A DNA stretch of 64,000 bases from Streptomyces shenzhenensis (GCF_003688995.1 NZ_PENI01000008.1:186001-250000), one strand, 5' to 3'; shown: positions 16,477 through 25,246, counted from the first letter of the stretch. The notes: generated from the letters alone by a model not told the origin. Numbers and translations are program-made.

Positions 16477-16551
16477 GTGATCGAAACACCGCGCTCCCAC
16501 GCCCTGGGGAACGGCTGCCACGCCTGCCGGTGTCGTCACCTCTGTCGCTGA
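16477..16551 (+). CDS. Cysteine-rich leader peptide before the NtaA-type gene (24 aa)
   Basis: A 24-codon gene with GTG start whose residues 14-24 read CHACRCRHLCR: four Cys in the last 11 codons, ending just before the stop. A -10-like CAGGCT (16464-16469) stands 7 bases before GTG, the same geometry as the two leaders at 13 kb, so it is again predicted to be leaderless. It differs in sequence from those two (no RVSSA motif) and resembles the polycysteine leader peptides described upstream of mycobacterial sulfur genes. The monooxygenase gene begins 134 bp further on. The spacer (16552-16685) is fairly C-rich and has no clear terminator. Function as a cysteine sensor is inferred. Confidence 0.65.
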   Translation: MIETPRSHALGNGCHACRCRHLCR

Positions 16552-16685
16552 GCATCCCCCTGTCGCCACCTCGCCGCATCCCGAGGTTCTCCGCGCACGC
16601 GGTGCTCCCACGTCCGCCTGACCTCGCGCCTTCGGCATGCCCGCACGCGGCGCTGTGCCGCACCCTCTACGACAAGGGACCGCCC

Positions 16686-17810
16686 GTGAACCGACCGCCG
16701 GAGACGGCATCTCGCCCGACCGCCCAGCCGCGCCGACTGCACCTCGGCATCCACATCCCCAACTCGGCAGTGTCCGCTGGGACATGGGAGTCACAGGGCG
16801 CCGGCCCCGACACCGAGCACTACATCGGCATCGCCAAGGCCGCGGAAGGCGCCGCCCTGGACGCGGTCTTCCTCACGGACCTCCCCACCCCGGCGGAGGA
16901 TGCCGGTCGCGGTCCCGGCGACGGACCGGAACCGACCGTCGTCCTGGCCGCCATGGCAGCCGAGACACGCCGCATCGGTCTGGTCGCCACGGCGTCGACC
17001 ACCGGCAACGAGCCGTACGACATCGCCCGCCGGTTCGCCACGCTCGACCTGCTCAGCGGCGGCCGCAGCGGCTGGCACATGGTCACTGCGGCCACCGCCG
17101 GCTCCGGGCCGGACGCCGCGCGTGACGGCGAGTTCGTCGCCGCGGTACGCACCCTGTGGAACAGCTGGGAGGAAGGGGCGCTGGTCGGGGACCGCGGTGC
17201 CCGCCTCTTCGTCGACACCGGCCGTATCCACCCCGCCCGCTTCCACGGTGAGCACTTCGCCGTCGAAGGCCCGCTCAACACTCCACGCTCGCCGCAGGGC
17301 GAGCCCGTCCGCGTCCGGGCCGCGGCCTCCCCGGACGGCTGGGAACGTGCCGCCGCCCACGCGGAGGTCGTCGTCACCGCGGCGCGGAGCCTGGAGGAGG
17401 CACATGCGTCCTACGCCGGCGTCAAGTCCAGGGCGGCGGCGCTCGGCCGCGCCCCCGACGCCGTCGTGGTACTGCCCGGACTCCGCACGGTCATCGGGAA
17501 CACGGAGAGCGAGGCGAGGGCCCGGCGGGCACCGCTGGACGAACGCGCACCCGGACGGCCGACCGTCTCCGGCACCGCCGAACAGGTCACCGACACCCTT
17601 GAGACATGGTTCTTGTCCGGGGCCGCAGACGGCTTCACCCTCACCCCCGACGTCCTGCCGGACGGACTCCATGTCCTCACCGAACACGTCGTCCCGGAAC
17701 TGCGGCGCCGCGGGCTCTTCCGGAGCGAGTACGACGGCAGCACACTCCGCGAGCACCTGGGCCTCCCCGTGCCGGCTCCACCGCGCCCGGTAGGGAGCGC
17801 CGCGCGGTGA
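16686..17810 (+). CDS. NtaA/DszA-type flavin monooxygenase with internal deletion
   Basis: A 374-residue member of the NtaA/DszA group. GTG 16686 is chosen for the AAGGGA site 8 bases upstream and because the first core strand LHLGIHIPNSAVSAGTWESQ then starts near residue 18. It retains ALDAVFLTDLPTP, the TASTTGNEPYDIARRFATLDLLSGGRSGWHMVTA core, GEPVRVRAAASPDGWERAAAHAEVVVTAA and the VVPELRRRGLFRSEYDGSTLREHLGL ending. Compared with the 420-residue protein at 4997-6259, about 67 residues are missing between RRAPLDE and VSGTAEQVTDT, a helical segment that covers the active site in the family. It may have an altered or open substrate pocket. The stop overlaps the next start by 4 bp. Confidence 0.87.
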   Translation: MNRPPETASRPTAQPRRLHLGIHIPNSAVSAGTWESQGAGPDTEHYIGIAKAAEGAALDAVFLTDLPTPAEDAGRGPGDGPEPTVVLAAMAAETRRIGLVATASTTGNEPYDIARRFATLDLLSGGRSGWHMVTAATAGSGPDAARDGEFVAAVRTLWNSWEEGALVGDRGARLFVDTGRIHPARFHGEHFAVEGPLNTPRSPQGEPVRVRAAASPDGWERAAAHAEVVVTAARSLEEAHASYAGVKSRAAALGRAPDAVVVLPGLRTVIGNTESEARARRAPLDERAPGRPTVSGTAEQVTDTLETWFLSGAADGFTLTPDVLPDGLHVLTEHVVPELRRRGLFRSEYDGSTLREHLGLPVPAPPRPVGSAAR

Positions 17811-19315
17811 CCGGACGCCTGATCCACCTCAACGTCAACGTGAGCGGCACCGGCTACCACCAGGCGTCCTGGCTCGACCCGGCCGTGGACCCCGCCGCCT
17901 TCACCGACCTCGCCCACTACCGGCGCATCGCCGAGGCCGCCGAACGCGGCACCCTGGACGCCATCCTGCTGCCGGACATCCCCGTGCAGCAACCGGGCAT
18001 CCGGCGGGCCCCGACGGCGACCCTCGAACCCACCCTCCTGCTGGCCGCGCTGTCCCGCGCCACCCACCGCATCGGCCTGATCCCCACGGCGTCCACCACC
18101 CTGAACACTCCCTGCCACCTGGCCCGCCGGATCCTCTCGCTGGACCACATCAGCGGCGGCAGGGCCGGCTGGAACGCCGTGACCACCTTCCAGCCGGAGG
18201 CGGCCCGCAACTTCGGCCTGCCGGGCGTCGCCCCGCGCCGGGAGCGCTACCGTCGGGCGGCCGAGTTCATCGAGGTCACCCGAGAGCTCTGGGACGGCTG
18301 CGGGAGCGGAGCGTCCTCGGCCGACCGGACGGACGACGGTGGGCAGGCCGCCGCCCTCGACCACCGCGGCCCGTTCGCCTCGCTCCCCGGACCGCTGAAC
18401 CTCCCGCGCTCCCCGCAGGGCCGACCGGTGACGGCGCAGGCCGGCGCGTCGGAGGAGGGCCGCGAGCTCGCCGCCCGATACGGAGAGATCCTCTACACGT
18501 CCCAGTTCTCCCTGGAGGACGCCCAGGAGTACGCCCATGACATCCGCACCCGGGCCAGGGCCCACGGCCGCGACCCCGACGAGATCCGAATCCTGCCGGG
18601 ACTCGTCCCGATCCTCGGCTCGACACACGCGGAGGCCCGGGAGCGGTTCGACGCCCTCCAGAACCGGCTCCACCCCGACAGCGCCCCGTTCCTGGCCCTG
18701 GCGAACTGGCTCGGCTTCGCCCCGGACGAGCTGGACCTCGACACCCCGCTCACGGAAGCCCAGTTGGAGCCGCCACCGGACCGGGTGGGCCCGATCGGCT
18801 TCTACCGCTCACTGGCCGGATTCGCACGCCGGTACCGGCCCTCCGTACGTGAGCTGCTGACGCGCTTCCTCAACGGTCACCGCGTCGTGTGCGGCACACC
18901 CGAGCAGCTGGCCGACTCCATCGTCGAGTGGTGGGAGACCGGCGCGGCCGACGGCTTCACCCTGATCCCGGCCGTCCTTCCGGCCCATCTGGAGGAGTTC
19001 GCCGAGCACGTGGTGCCCGAACTGCGCCGGCGCGGCGTGTTCCGCAGGAGCTACACCACCGACACCCTGCGCGGCCACCTCCGACTGCCCACCCCGTCCC
19101 GGTGCCGGCCCCACTCGTCCGACACCGCACCGCCCGCACCCGACCCGCGGCTCACCGCCGACATCCTCGACCGCATCGACGAGATCGTGCCACCGGGCCA
19201 TGTGTTCCACCTCCGTGACACCGGCGCCGCGCCACCGGCCGTGACCGAACCGGCGCTGCGCCGCCGCCCGTTGCCCGCGCCGTCCGACACACAGGAAGGA
19301 GCACAACCGACGTGA
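17807..19315 (+). CDS. NtaA/DszA-type flavin monooxygenase with C-terminal extension
   Basis: A 502-residue protein. Residues 1 to about 420 are a full NtaA/DszA domain: RLIHLNVNVSGTGYHQASWL, LDAILLPDIPVQQP, TASTTLNTPCHLARRILSLDHISGGRAGWNAVTTFQPEAARNFG, GRPVTAQAGASEEGRELAARYGEILYTSQ, and HVVPELRRRGVFRRSYTTDTLRGHLRLP. After this come about 80 further residues that include RLTADILDRIDEIVPPGHVF, which looks like the C-terminal segment of actinobacterial aldo/keto reductases. GTG 17807 overlaps the previous stop and its own stop overlaps the flavin reductase start, so supply of FMNH2 is coupled to this enzyme. Substrate unknown. Confidence 0.88.
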   Translation: MTGRLIHLNVNVSGTGYHQASWLDPAVDPAAFTDLAHYRRIAEAAERGTLDAILLPDIPVQQPGIRRAPTATLEPTLLLAALSRATHRIGLIPTASTTLNTPCHLARRILSLDHISGGRAGWNAVTTFQPEAARNFGLPGVAPRRERYRRAAEFIEVTRELWDGCGSGASSADRTDDGGQAAALDHRGPFASLPGPLNLPRSPQGRPVTAQAGASEEGRELAARYGEILYTSQFSLEDAQEYAHDIRTRARAHGRDPDEIRILPGLVPILGSTHAEARERFDALQNRLHPDSAPFLALANWLGFAPDELDLDTPLTEAQLEPPPDRVGPIGFYRSLAGFARRYRPSVRELLTRFLNGHRVVCGTPEQLADSIVEWWETGAADGFTLIPAVLPAHLEEFAEHVVPELRRRGVFRRSYTTDTLRGHLRLPTPSRCRPHSSDTAPPAPDPRLTADILDRIDEIVPPGHVFHLRDTGAAPPAVTEPALRRRPLPAPSDTQEGAQPT

Positions 19316-19842
19316 ACCCCACTCCCGGCCTCGCCCCGTCCCCGGCGGCACCGCCCGCGGAACTGCTGCGCCGCACGCTGCGCCGTCATCCCTCCGGGGT
19401 CACCGTGGTGACGGTGCCGGGTCCGGCCGGATTCACCGCCACATCCTTCACCTCTGTCTCGCTCGACCCCGCGCTCGTCTCCTTCTACGTGTCCTCCGGC
19501 GCCTCCACCGCCCCGGCCGTCCGGTCCGCCGAGGTCTTCGCCGTGCATCTGCTCGGCGCCGACCAGGAGCGGGTGGCCCGTGCCTTCGCGCGCAGCGGCG
19601 TCGACCGCTTCGCCGACGCCGAGTGGACTGCCACAGCGGAGGGACTCCCCCTGCTCACCGGCGTTCCCGCCTGGCTCACCGCACGGCCGGTCCAGCTCCA
19701 GCCGATCGGCGACCATCTGCTGGTCGTCGGCCGGGTGCTGACCGCCGGCGGCCCGGCAACCGGCGCTCCGCTGATCCACCACGACGGCGGCTTCGGAACA
19801 CTCGCGGCCGCCACGGGCCCGATCGTCGACACGCGGCGGTGA
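19312..19842 (+). CDS. NAD(P)H:flavin reductase
   Basis: A 176-residue flavin reductase of the HpaC/NtaB/DszD type (split beta-barrel). Visible motifs: LRRTLRRHPSGVTVVTV near 17-35, GFTATSFTSVSLDPALVSFYVS near 40-62 (FMN phosphate loop), FAVHLLGADQERVARAFA, and the C-terminal PLIHHDGGFGTL. It reduces FMN with NAD(P)H and hands FMNH2 to the monooxygenases. It is the only flavin reductase visible beside six LLM enzymes and three SfnB-type enzymes, so it probably serves both arms. GTG 19312 overlaps the preceding stop. Confidence 0.92.
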   Translation: MNPTPGLAPSPAAPPAELLRRTLRRHPSGVTVVTVPGPAGFTATSFTSVSLDPALVSFYVSSGASTAPAVRSAEVFAVHLLGADQERVARAFARSGVDRFADAEWTATAEGLPLLTGVPAWLTARPVQLQPIGDHLLVVGRVLTAGGPATGAPLIHHDGGFGTLAAATGPIVDTRR

Positions 19843-19909
19843 CGAGGCCCCCATTCTGTGGGCCGCCCCCGAGTGTGCCGTCGCCCGTCCAACCATCACG
19901 AGGAAGTTC

Positions 19910-21625
19910 ATGTCCGACCTTCGCAGTTCCATCGAGCGTGCCGCTCCGCGGCGCAAGAAGTGGCCGTGGGCGGCCGGCGCCGTCGTCGTCCTCCTCATCG
20001 CGGCGAGCGGGGTCGCCCTCACCCGCGGCGCCGGCTCCGGTGACCAGGGCGCCACCGGCGGCACCCCCGTCCGCGGCGGCACACTCCGGTTCGCGCTGAT
20101 CGACTACCAGCGCAGCCCGGACCCGCAATGGGGCACCAACTACGCGGAGTCGCTCATCGGCGACAACATCACCGACAAGCTGACGTGGCAGGACCCGGAC
20201 ACCGGTGAGATCACGCCGTGGCTGGCCACATCGTGGGAGTACGACAAGGACCTGACCGAGTTCACCTTCCACCTGCGCACGGACGTCACGTTCAGCGACG
20301 GCACCCCGTTCGACTCCCAGGCGGTCAAGGCCAACTTCGACCAGTACGTGAACGGCGACGAGAAGCTGGGCATCCTCCCCAACGGGGCGGCCCTGATGCC
20401 CGGTTACCTCGGGACGCGGACCCCCGACGAGTACACCGCTGTGATCCGCTTCAAGAAGCCCCTCGCGAGTTTCCTGCAGGCTTCGTCCTTCACCGCCAAC
20501 GCGGGGCCCGGCTTCCTGTCCCTGTCGACGCTGAAGCTGAGCGCGAAGGACCGGACGGACCCGGCGAAGGTGATCGGCACCGGCCCGTTCGTGTACGAGT
20601 CGTGGAAGCCGCAGGTCAGGACCGTCCTGGTGAAGCGCAAGGGCTACCACTGGGCGCCACCGGCGCTCCGGCACAAGGGCGAGGCGTACCTGGACAAGAT
20701 CGTGTTCAACACGATCCCGGAGGCCAGCGTCCGGACCGGCTCGCTGGAGTCCGGCGCGCTCGACGCCACGCTCGACGTGGGCACCACGGACGAGAAGTCA
20801 CTCGCCGACCAGGGATTCAAGATCATCCACCGTGCGGTGTCCGGCACTGCCATCTTCTTCAACCTCAACTCCCAGCTGTTCCCCACCGATGACATCGCGG
20901 TGCGCAGGGCGATCCAGCTCGGCTGGAACCGGGACGCGCTCAGGAAGACGGTGCTCACCGACTCCTATTCGGTGGCGACCTCGGTTCTCGAGCCGTCGGT
21001 GCTGGGATACGCGGACTACAGCGGCTCCGTCCTGAAGTACGACCCGCGGCAGGCCGAGCAGCTCCTCGAGAAGGCCGGCTGGAAGGAAGGCCCGGACGGC
21101 ATCCGGGCCAAGGACGGCAAGAAGCTCGTGGTCAAGCTGCTCGGCATCAACAACCTCGTGGTGAACAAGCCGGCCTACGAATCGATCCAGCAGGACCTGA
21201 AGAAGACGGGCATCGATCTGCAGCTCACCGTCCTCCCGATCCCGGACTACGCGGCCAACGTGGCCAAGGCGAAGACCGACTGGAACATCACCGCGGCCAA
21301 CCGCTCGCGCAACGATCCGGCGGTCCTCAACCTCCAGTACAGCCCGCTGCTCGGCAATGGCTCCTACCTCACCGAGGATTCGGCCGGCATCGACGTCGAC
21401 GAGGTCACCAAGACCCTGGGCAAGCTGGAACGCACCCTGGACCCGGCCGCGCGCAAGCAGTACGCCAAGGCGGCACAGGACCTCCTGCTCGACAAGTACG
21501 CGCTGGTGAGCCCCGTGTACAACCCCTCGCAGGTGATCGCCCAGGCGGGCCATGTCCACGGGATCGTCTTCGACGCCCAGTCGCGCAACCACTTCGTCAA
21601 CACCTGGAAGAACAACGGGAAATGA
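19910..21625 (+). CDS. Solute-binding protein, ABC family 5, membrane-anchored
   Basis: A 571-residue family-5 binding protein. Unlike the lipoprotein of the leftward arm it has no lipobox Cys. The N-terminus has a basic stretch PRRKKW followed by one hydrophobic helix (about residues 19-38), so it is probably held by an uncleaved anchor or released by signal peptidase I. The mature part begins TPVRGGTLRFALID and contains LTEFTFHLRTDVTFSDGTPFDSQAVKANF, the family motif. ATG 19910 follows AGGAAG 6-7 bases upstream. It lies 67 bp after the flavin reductase and is the first gene of the second transporter. Solute unknown, organosulfur by context. Confidence 0.92.
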   Translation: MSDLRSSIERAAPRRKKWPWAAGAVVVLLIAASGVALTRGAGSGDQGATGGTPVRGGTLRFALIDYQRSPDPQWGTNYAESLIGDNITDKLTWQDPDTGEITPWLATSWEYDKDLTEFTFHLRTDVTFSDGTPFDSQAVKANFDQYVNGDEKLGILPNGAALMPGYLGTRTPDEYTAVIRFKKPLASFLQASSFTANAGPGFLSLSTLKLSAKDRTDPAKVIGTGPFVYESWKPQVRTVLVKRKGYHWAPPALRHKGEAYLDKIVFNTIPEASVRTGSLESGALDATLDVGTTDEKSLADQGFKIIHRAVSGTAIFFNLNSQLFPTDDIAVRRAIQLGWNRDALRKTVLTDSYSVATSVLEPSVLGYADYSGSVLKYDPRQAEQLLEKAGWKEGPDGIRAKDGKKLVVKLLGINNLVVNKPAYESIQQDLKKTGIDLQLTVLPIPDYAANVAKAKTDWNITAANRSRNDPAVLNLQYSPLLGNGSYLTEDSAGIDVDEVTKTLGKLERTLDPAARKQYAKAAQDLLLDKYALVSPVYNPSQVIAQAGHVHGIVFDAQSRNHFVNTWKNNGK

Positions 21626-21691
21626 CCGCCTCCGGCCGCCGGGCCCCTCGGGGCGCGGCGACCACCGCATCGTCCCTGGGGAAGGAGCGTC

Positions 21692-22651
21692 GTGCTGCGC
21701 TACCTCGCGCTGAAGGCCGGCCGGGCCCTGTTCGTGGTCTGGGCCGCGTTCACCCTGACCTTCGTTCTGCTGTTCGTCCTGCCGGCCGACCCGGTGGACC
21801 TCCTCTTCGACCCCGCCGAACTCAACACCGTCACACCGGAGGTCCGCGAGCAGGTGGCGGACGGCTACGGCTTCGACAAGCCGGTGCTCCTGCAGTATCT
21901 CGCCCGGCTGGGGCACGCGCTGACCGGTGACTTCGGCAGCTCCGTCCAGTCGGGCCGCTCGGTCACCGCGACCATACTCGACGTGCTGCCGAGCACCCTC
22001 GTCCTCGCGTTCGGCGCCCTCGTACTGGCCCTGCTCATCGGCTTCGTGATCGCACTCGCAGCGACCTCGACCCGCCGGGCATGGGTGCGTAACCTGGCCG
22101 AGGCACTGCCGTCGGGCGCGGTCTCCGTGCCGGTCTTCCTCTCCGGCATCCTGGTGCTGCAGATCTTCTCGTTCCAGCTGGGCTGGTTCCCGGCCTTCGG
22201 CGACCAGGGTGCCAGGAGCCTCGTCCTGCCGATGATCACGCTGGCCGTCCCGGTGTCGGGTCCCATCGCCCAGCTCCTCGTCCGCAGTTTCGCCACCGAG
22301 TTCCGCTCCGGCTACGTCACGACGAGCTGGGCGAAGGGGGCCACCCGCGGCGGCATCGTCGTCCGTGACGTCTTTCGCAACGCGAGCCTCCCGGCGCTCA
22401 CCATCGCCGGCATCACCTTCGGCAACCTGATCGCAGGGTCGGTCATCACCGAAACCGTCTTCGCCCGCCAGGGCATCGGCCGGATGACCCAGGCCGCGAT
22501 CAACACGCTGGACATCCCGCTGGTACAGGGGATCGTCGTGCTCGTGGCGGCCAGCTTCGCGGTGATCAACCTGGTCGTCGATCTGATCTACCCGCTGCTG
22601 GATCCACGACTGCGGGCCACGCTCGCCACCGGCTCACCCCTGACGGCTTGA
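21692..22651 (+). CDS. Peptide-type ABC transporter permease, DppB-like
   Basis: A 319-residue permease. YLALKAGRALFVVWAAFTLTFVLLFVLP forms TM1, VADGYGFDKPVLLQYLARLGHALTGDFG is the family loop, the EAA coupling loop is around SWAKGATRGGIVVRDVFRNASLP, and VFARQGIGRMTQAAINTLDIPLVQGIVVL plus DLIYPLLDPRLR close the protein. GTG 21692 has a good GAAGGAG site 5 bases upstream. It is the counterpart of 10025-11047 in the leftward arm. Confidence 0.93.
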   Translation: MLRYLALKAGRALFVVWAAFTLTFVLLFVLPADPVDLLFDPAELNTVTPEVREQVADGYGFDKPVLLQYLARLGHALTGDFGSSVQSGRSVTATILDVLPSTLVLAFGALVLALLIGFVIALAATSTRRAWVRNLAEALPSGAVSVPVFLSGILVLQIFSFQLGWFPAFGDQGARSLVLPMITLAVPVSGPIAQLLVRSFATEFRSGYVTTSWAKGATRGGIVVRDVFRNASLPALTIAGITFGNLIAGSVITETVFARQGIGRMTQAAINTLDIPLVQGIVVLVAASFAVINLVVDLIYPLLDPRLRATLATGSPLTA

Positions 22652-22661
22652 GGAGGACGTG

Positions 22662-23537
22662 ATGACCGCCGAACTCGACGTGCTCGCCGCGCCCGCCCGA
22701 CCCGGCCGCGCCAGCCCGCCGGCCGGACGCCTCGGCCGACTCGCGCAGCAGCCGTTCCTGGTGCTCTCGTGGATCATCGTGCTGGTCGTGATCGGCTGGG
22801 CGGTGGCCCCCGGCCTGTTCACCTCCTACGGCCCCTACGACGGCGACAGCGCCGCCGGCTTCGCACCGCCGAGCGCGGAGCACTGGTTCGGCACCGACCG
22901 GCTGGGCCGAGACCTGTTCGCGCGCAGCGTGTACGGCGCCCACACGACCCTGACCGCCACGCTGCTCGCCGTCCTCGTCGCCTTCGGCATCGGCACGGTC
23001 GTCGGGCTGATCGCCGGTTTCGGCGGAGGGATCGTCGACACGGCCATCATGCGGGTGGTCGACGTGTTCCTGGCGATCCCCAGCCTGCTGCTCGCGATGG
23101 TGGTGGTCTCCGTCCTGGGCTACTCCACGCAGAACATCGCCCTGGCCGTCGGTGTCTCCTCCATCGCGTCGTTCGCGCGGGTGATGAGAGCCCAGGTGCT
23201 CGCCGTCATGACCCAGGACTATGTCAAGGCGGCATACGGGCTCGGCGGCGGCCGGCTGCGCGTGCTGGTCAGGCACGTCGTGCCCAACTCGCTCAACTCG
23301 GTGATCGCGCTGGCGGCGCTGGAGGTCGGCACGGCCGTGCTCGCCGTCGCCTCGCTCGGCTTCCTCGGCTACGGCGCACCGCCGCCGCAGCCGGAGTGGG
23401 GCCTGCTGGTGGCCGAGGGCCGCGACTATGTCGCGGTCCACCCGTGGGCCTCGATCATGCCCGGCCTGGCGCTCGCACTCGTCGTCATCTCCACCCACCG
23501 CATCAGCACCTCGTACCGGAAGGAACACCGCCGATGA
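22662..23537 (+). CDS. Peptide-type ABC transporter permease, DppC-like
   Basis: A 291-residue permease. ATG 22662 is preferred over the GTG three bases earlier because AGGAGG then stands 5 bases away. Motifs: HWFGTDRLGRDLFARSVYGAH after TM1, the helix IVDTAIMRVVDVFLAIPSLLLAMVV, EAA-type loop AAYGLGGGRLRVLVRHVVPNSL and SLGFLGYGAPPPQPEWGLLV. The stop overlaps the ATPase start by 4 bp. Pairs with 21692-22651; counterpart of 9147-10028. Confidence 0.93.
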   Translation: MTAELDVLAAPARPGRASPPAGRLGRLAQQPFLVLSWIIVLVVIGWAVAPGLFTSYGPYDGDSAAGFAPPSAEHWFGTDRLGRDLFARSVYGAHTTLTATLLAVLVAFGIGTVVGLIAGFGGGIVDTAIMRVVDVFLAIPSLLLAMVVVSVLGYSTQNIALAVGVSSIASFARVMRAQVLAVMTQDYVKAAYGLGGGRLRVLVRHVVPNSLNSVIALAALEVGTAVLAVASLGFLGYGAPPPQPEWGLLVAEGRDYVAVHPWASIMPGLALALVVISTHRISTSYRKEHRR

Positions 23538-25246
23538 CGGACACGGCCGAGGAGAGGCAGGACCCGCTGCTGCGGATCACCGATCTCGCGATCGACTACC
23601 GTACGGGGCGCCGCCAGTGGACACCGGCCGTCCGCGGAGCGGGCCTCCACGTGCGGCGGGGCGAGTTCGTCTCGCTCGTGGGGGAGTCCGGCTCGGGCAA
23701 GACCACCCTGGTCCAGGGCGCGCTCGGGCTGCTTCCGACCGCCGCGCGGATCCGGGGCGGTTCGATCGCGTACTCCGGTGTGGACGTCACCGGCTGGAGC
23801 GACCAGCGTATGGCGCTGGTGCGGGGCAACTACGTGGGCTTCGTCCCCCAGGACCCCAATACCTCGCTCAACCCGGTCAAGAAGATCGGGCAGCAGGTGA
23901 TCGAGGCGGTCCGGTTCAACGCGCCCGGGGCCCGGAACGCGGCGCAGCACCGGGAAGCCGCGCTGGAGAGCCTGCGCACCGCGGGCCTCAAGGATGCCGG
24001 GCGGGTCTTCCACCAGTACCCGCACGAACTCAGCGGCGGCATGAAGCAGCGTGCGCTCATCGCGATCGCGCTGGCAGGCAAGCCGAAGATCGTCGTGGCC
24101 GACGAGCCCACGAGCGCGCTCGACGTGACCGTCCAGAAAGTGATCCTCGACCACTTGGCACGGCTGCGCGAGGAACTCGGCATCGGCATTCTCCTGGTCA
24201 CCCACGACCTCGGCGTCGCACTGGACCGCTCGGACCGGATCCTGGTCATGCAGCACGGCCAGATCGTGGAGGAGGGTCCGGTACGCCGGATACTGGAGAA
24301 CACCACCCACGACTACACCCGCCGACTCCTCGACGCGGCCCCCGCGCGGCACGCCGGCCGGCTCGTGCCGACATCGGGTGTGCGGGCGGTTCCGGCCGAC
24401 GCGGCGCCGGTGCTGCGGGCCCATGCGCTCACCAAGCGCTACCACCTGCGTGGTGCCCGCGGCCGGCGGCGGGAGGTGCGGGCGCTGGACGGCGCCGACC
24501 TCGTCGTGCGCAAGGGCACCACGCATGCGATCGTCGGGGAGTCCGGCGCGGGCAAGTCGACGCTGGCGAGCATCCTGGTGCGGTTCACCTCCGCCGACGG
24601 CGGCACGGTACACGTCGGCGACCGGGAGGTGACCGGCCTGGACCGCAGACAACTGCGGGAGATCCGCCGGGACCTGCAGTTCGTGTTCCAGAACCCGTTC
24701 ACCTCGCTCGACCCGCGGTTCACGGTCGGCAAGCTCGTCGCCGAGCCGCTGCAAGCCTTCGGACTGGTGACCGGCAGACGGGAGCGGACGGCCCGGGTGG
24801 TCGAGCTGCTGACGGCGGTGGCGCTGGACGAGAGCCACCTGCACCGGCTGCCCGGCGAACTCTCCGGCGGCCAGCGGCAGAGGGTCGCGATCGCGCGGGC
24901 GCTCGCGCTCAATCCCGGGATCCTCGTGCTCGACGAGGCGGTGAGCGCGCTCGATGTGTCGGTCCAGGCGCAGATCCTGCAGCTGCTGGTCGATCTGCAG
25001 GCCGAGTTCGGACTCAGCTATGTGTTCGTGACCCACGACCTCGGTGTCGTACGTCTGATCGCCGACGACGTCACGGTCATGAGAGGGGGCGTCGTGGTCG
25101 AGACGGGCCCGGTCGAGCAGGTGTTCCGCGCGCCGCGACACGCGTACACCCGAGAACTGCTGGAGGCCGTTCCGGGAGCCGACCACACCGGCCCCGGCAC
25201 GATCCGAGCAGCCCGAGCCAACACGTCGATCGCACACCAGGTGTGA
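23534..25246 (+). CDS. Peptide-type ABC transporter, two ATPase domains in one chain
   Basis: A 570-residue fused DppD-DppF protein. Domain 1: SLVGESGSGKTTLVQGAL, LSGGMKQRALIAIAL, IVVADEPTSALD. Domain 2: IVGESGAGKSTLASIL, LSGGQRQRVAIARAL, ILVLDEAVSALD, in which the Pro usual after the Walker B Glu is replaced by Ala. Both domains keep the catalytic Glu and the switch His (LVTHDLGV, FVTHDLGV), so both should be active. Same layout as 7507-9150 in the other arm, but too different for a recent duplication. Last gene of the rightward operon; a TetR gene with its own promoter follows 80 bp later. Confidence 0.93.
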   Translation: MTDTAEERQDPLLRITDLAIDYRTGRRQWTPAVRGAGLHVRRGEFVSLVGESGSGKTTLVQGALGLLPTAARIRGGSIAYSGVDVTGWSDQRMALVRGNYVGFVPQDPNTSLNPVKKIGQQVIEAVRFNAPGARNAAQHREAALESLRTAGLKDAGRVFHQYPHELSGGMKQRALIAIALAGKPKIVVADEPTSALDVTVQKVILDHLARLREELGIGILLVTHDLGVALDRSDRILVMQHGQIVEEGPVRRILENTTHDYTRRLLDAAPARHAGRLVPTSGVRAVPADAAPVLRAHALTKRYHLRGARGRRREVRALDGADLVVRKGTTHAIVGESGAGKSTLASILVRFTSADGGTVHVGDREVTGLDRRQLREIRRDLQFVFQNPFTSLDPRFTVGKLVAEPLQAFGLVTGRRERTARVVELLTAVALDESHLHRLPGELSGGQRQRVAIARALALNPGILVLDEAVSALDVSVQAQILQLLVDLQAEFGLSYVFVTHDLGVVRLIADDVTVMRGGVVVETGPVEQVFRAPRHAYTRELLEAVPGADHTGPGTIRAARANTSIAHQV

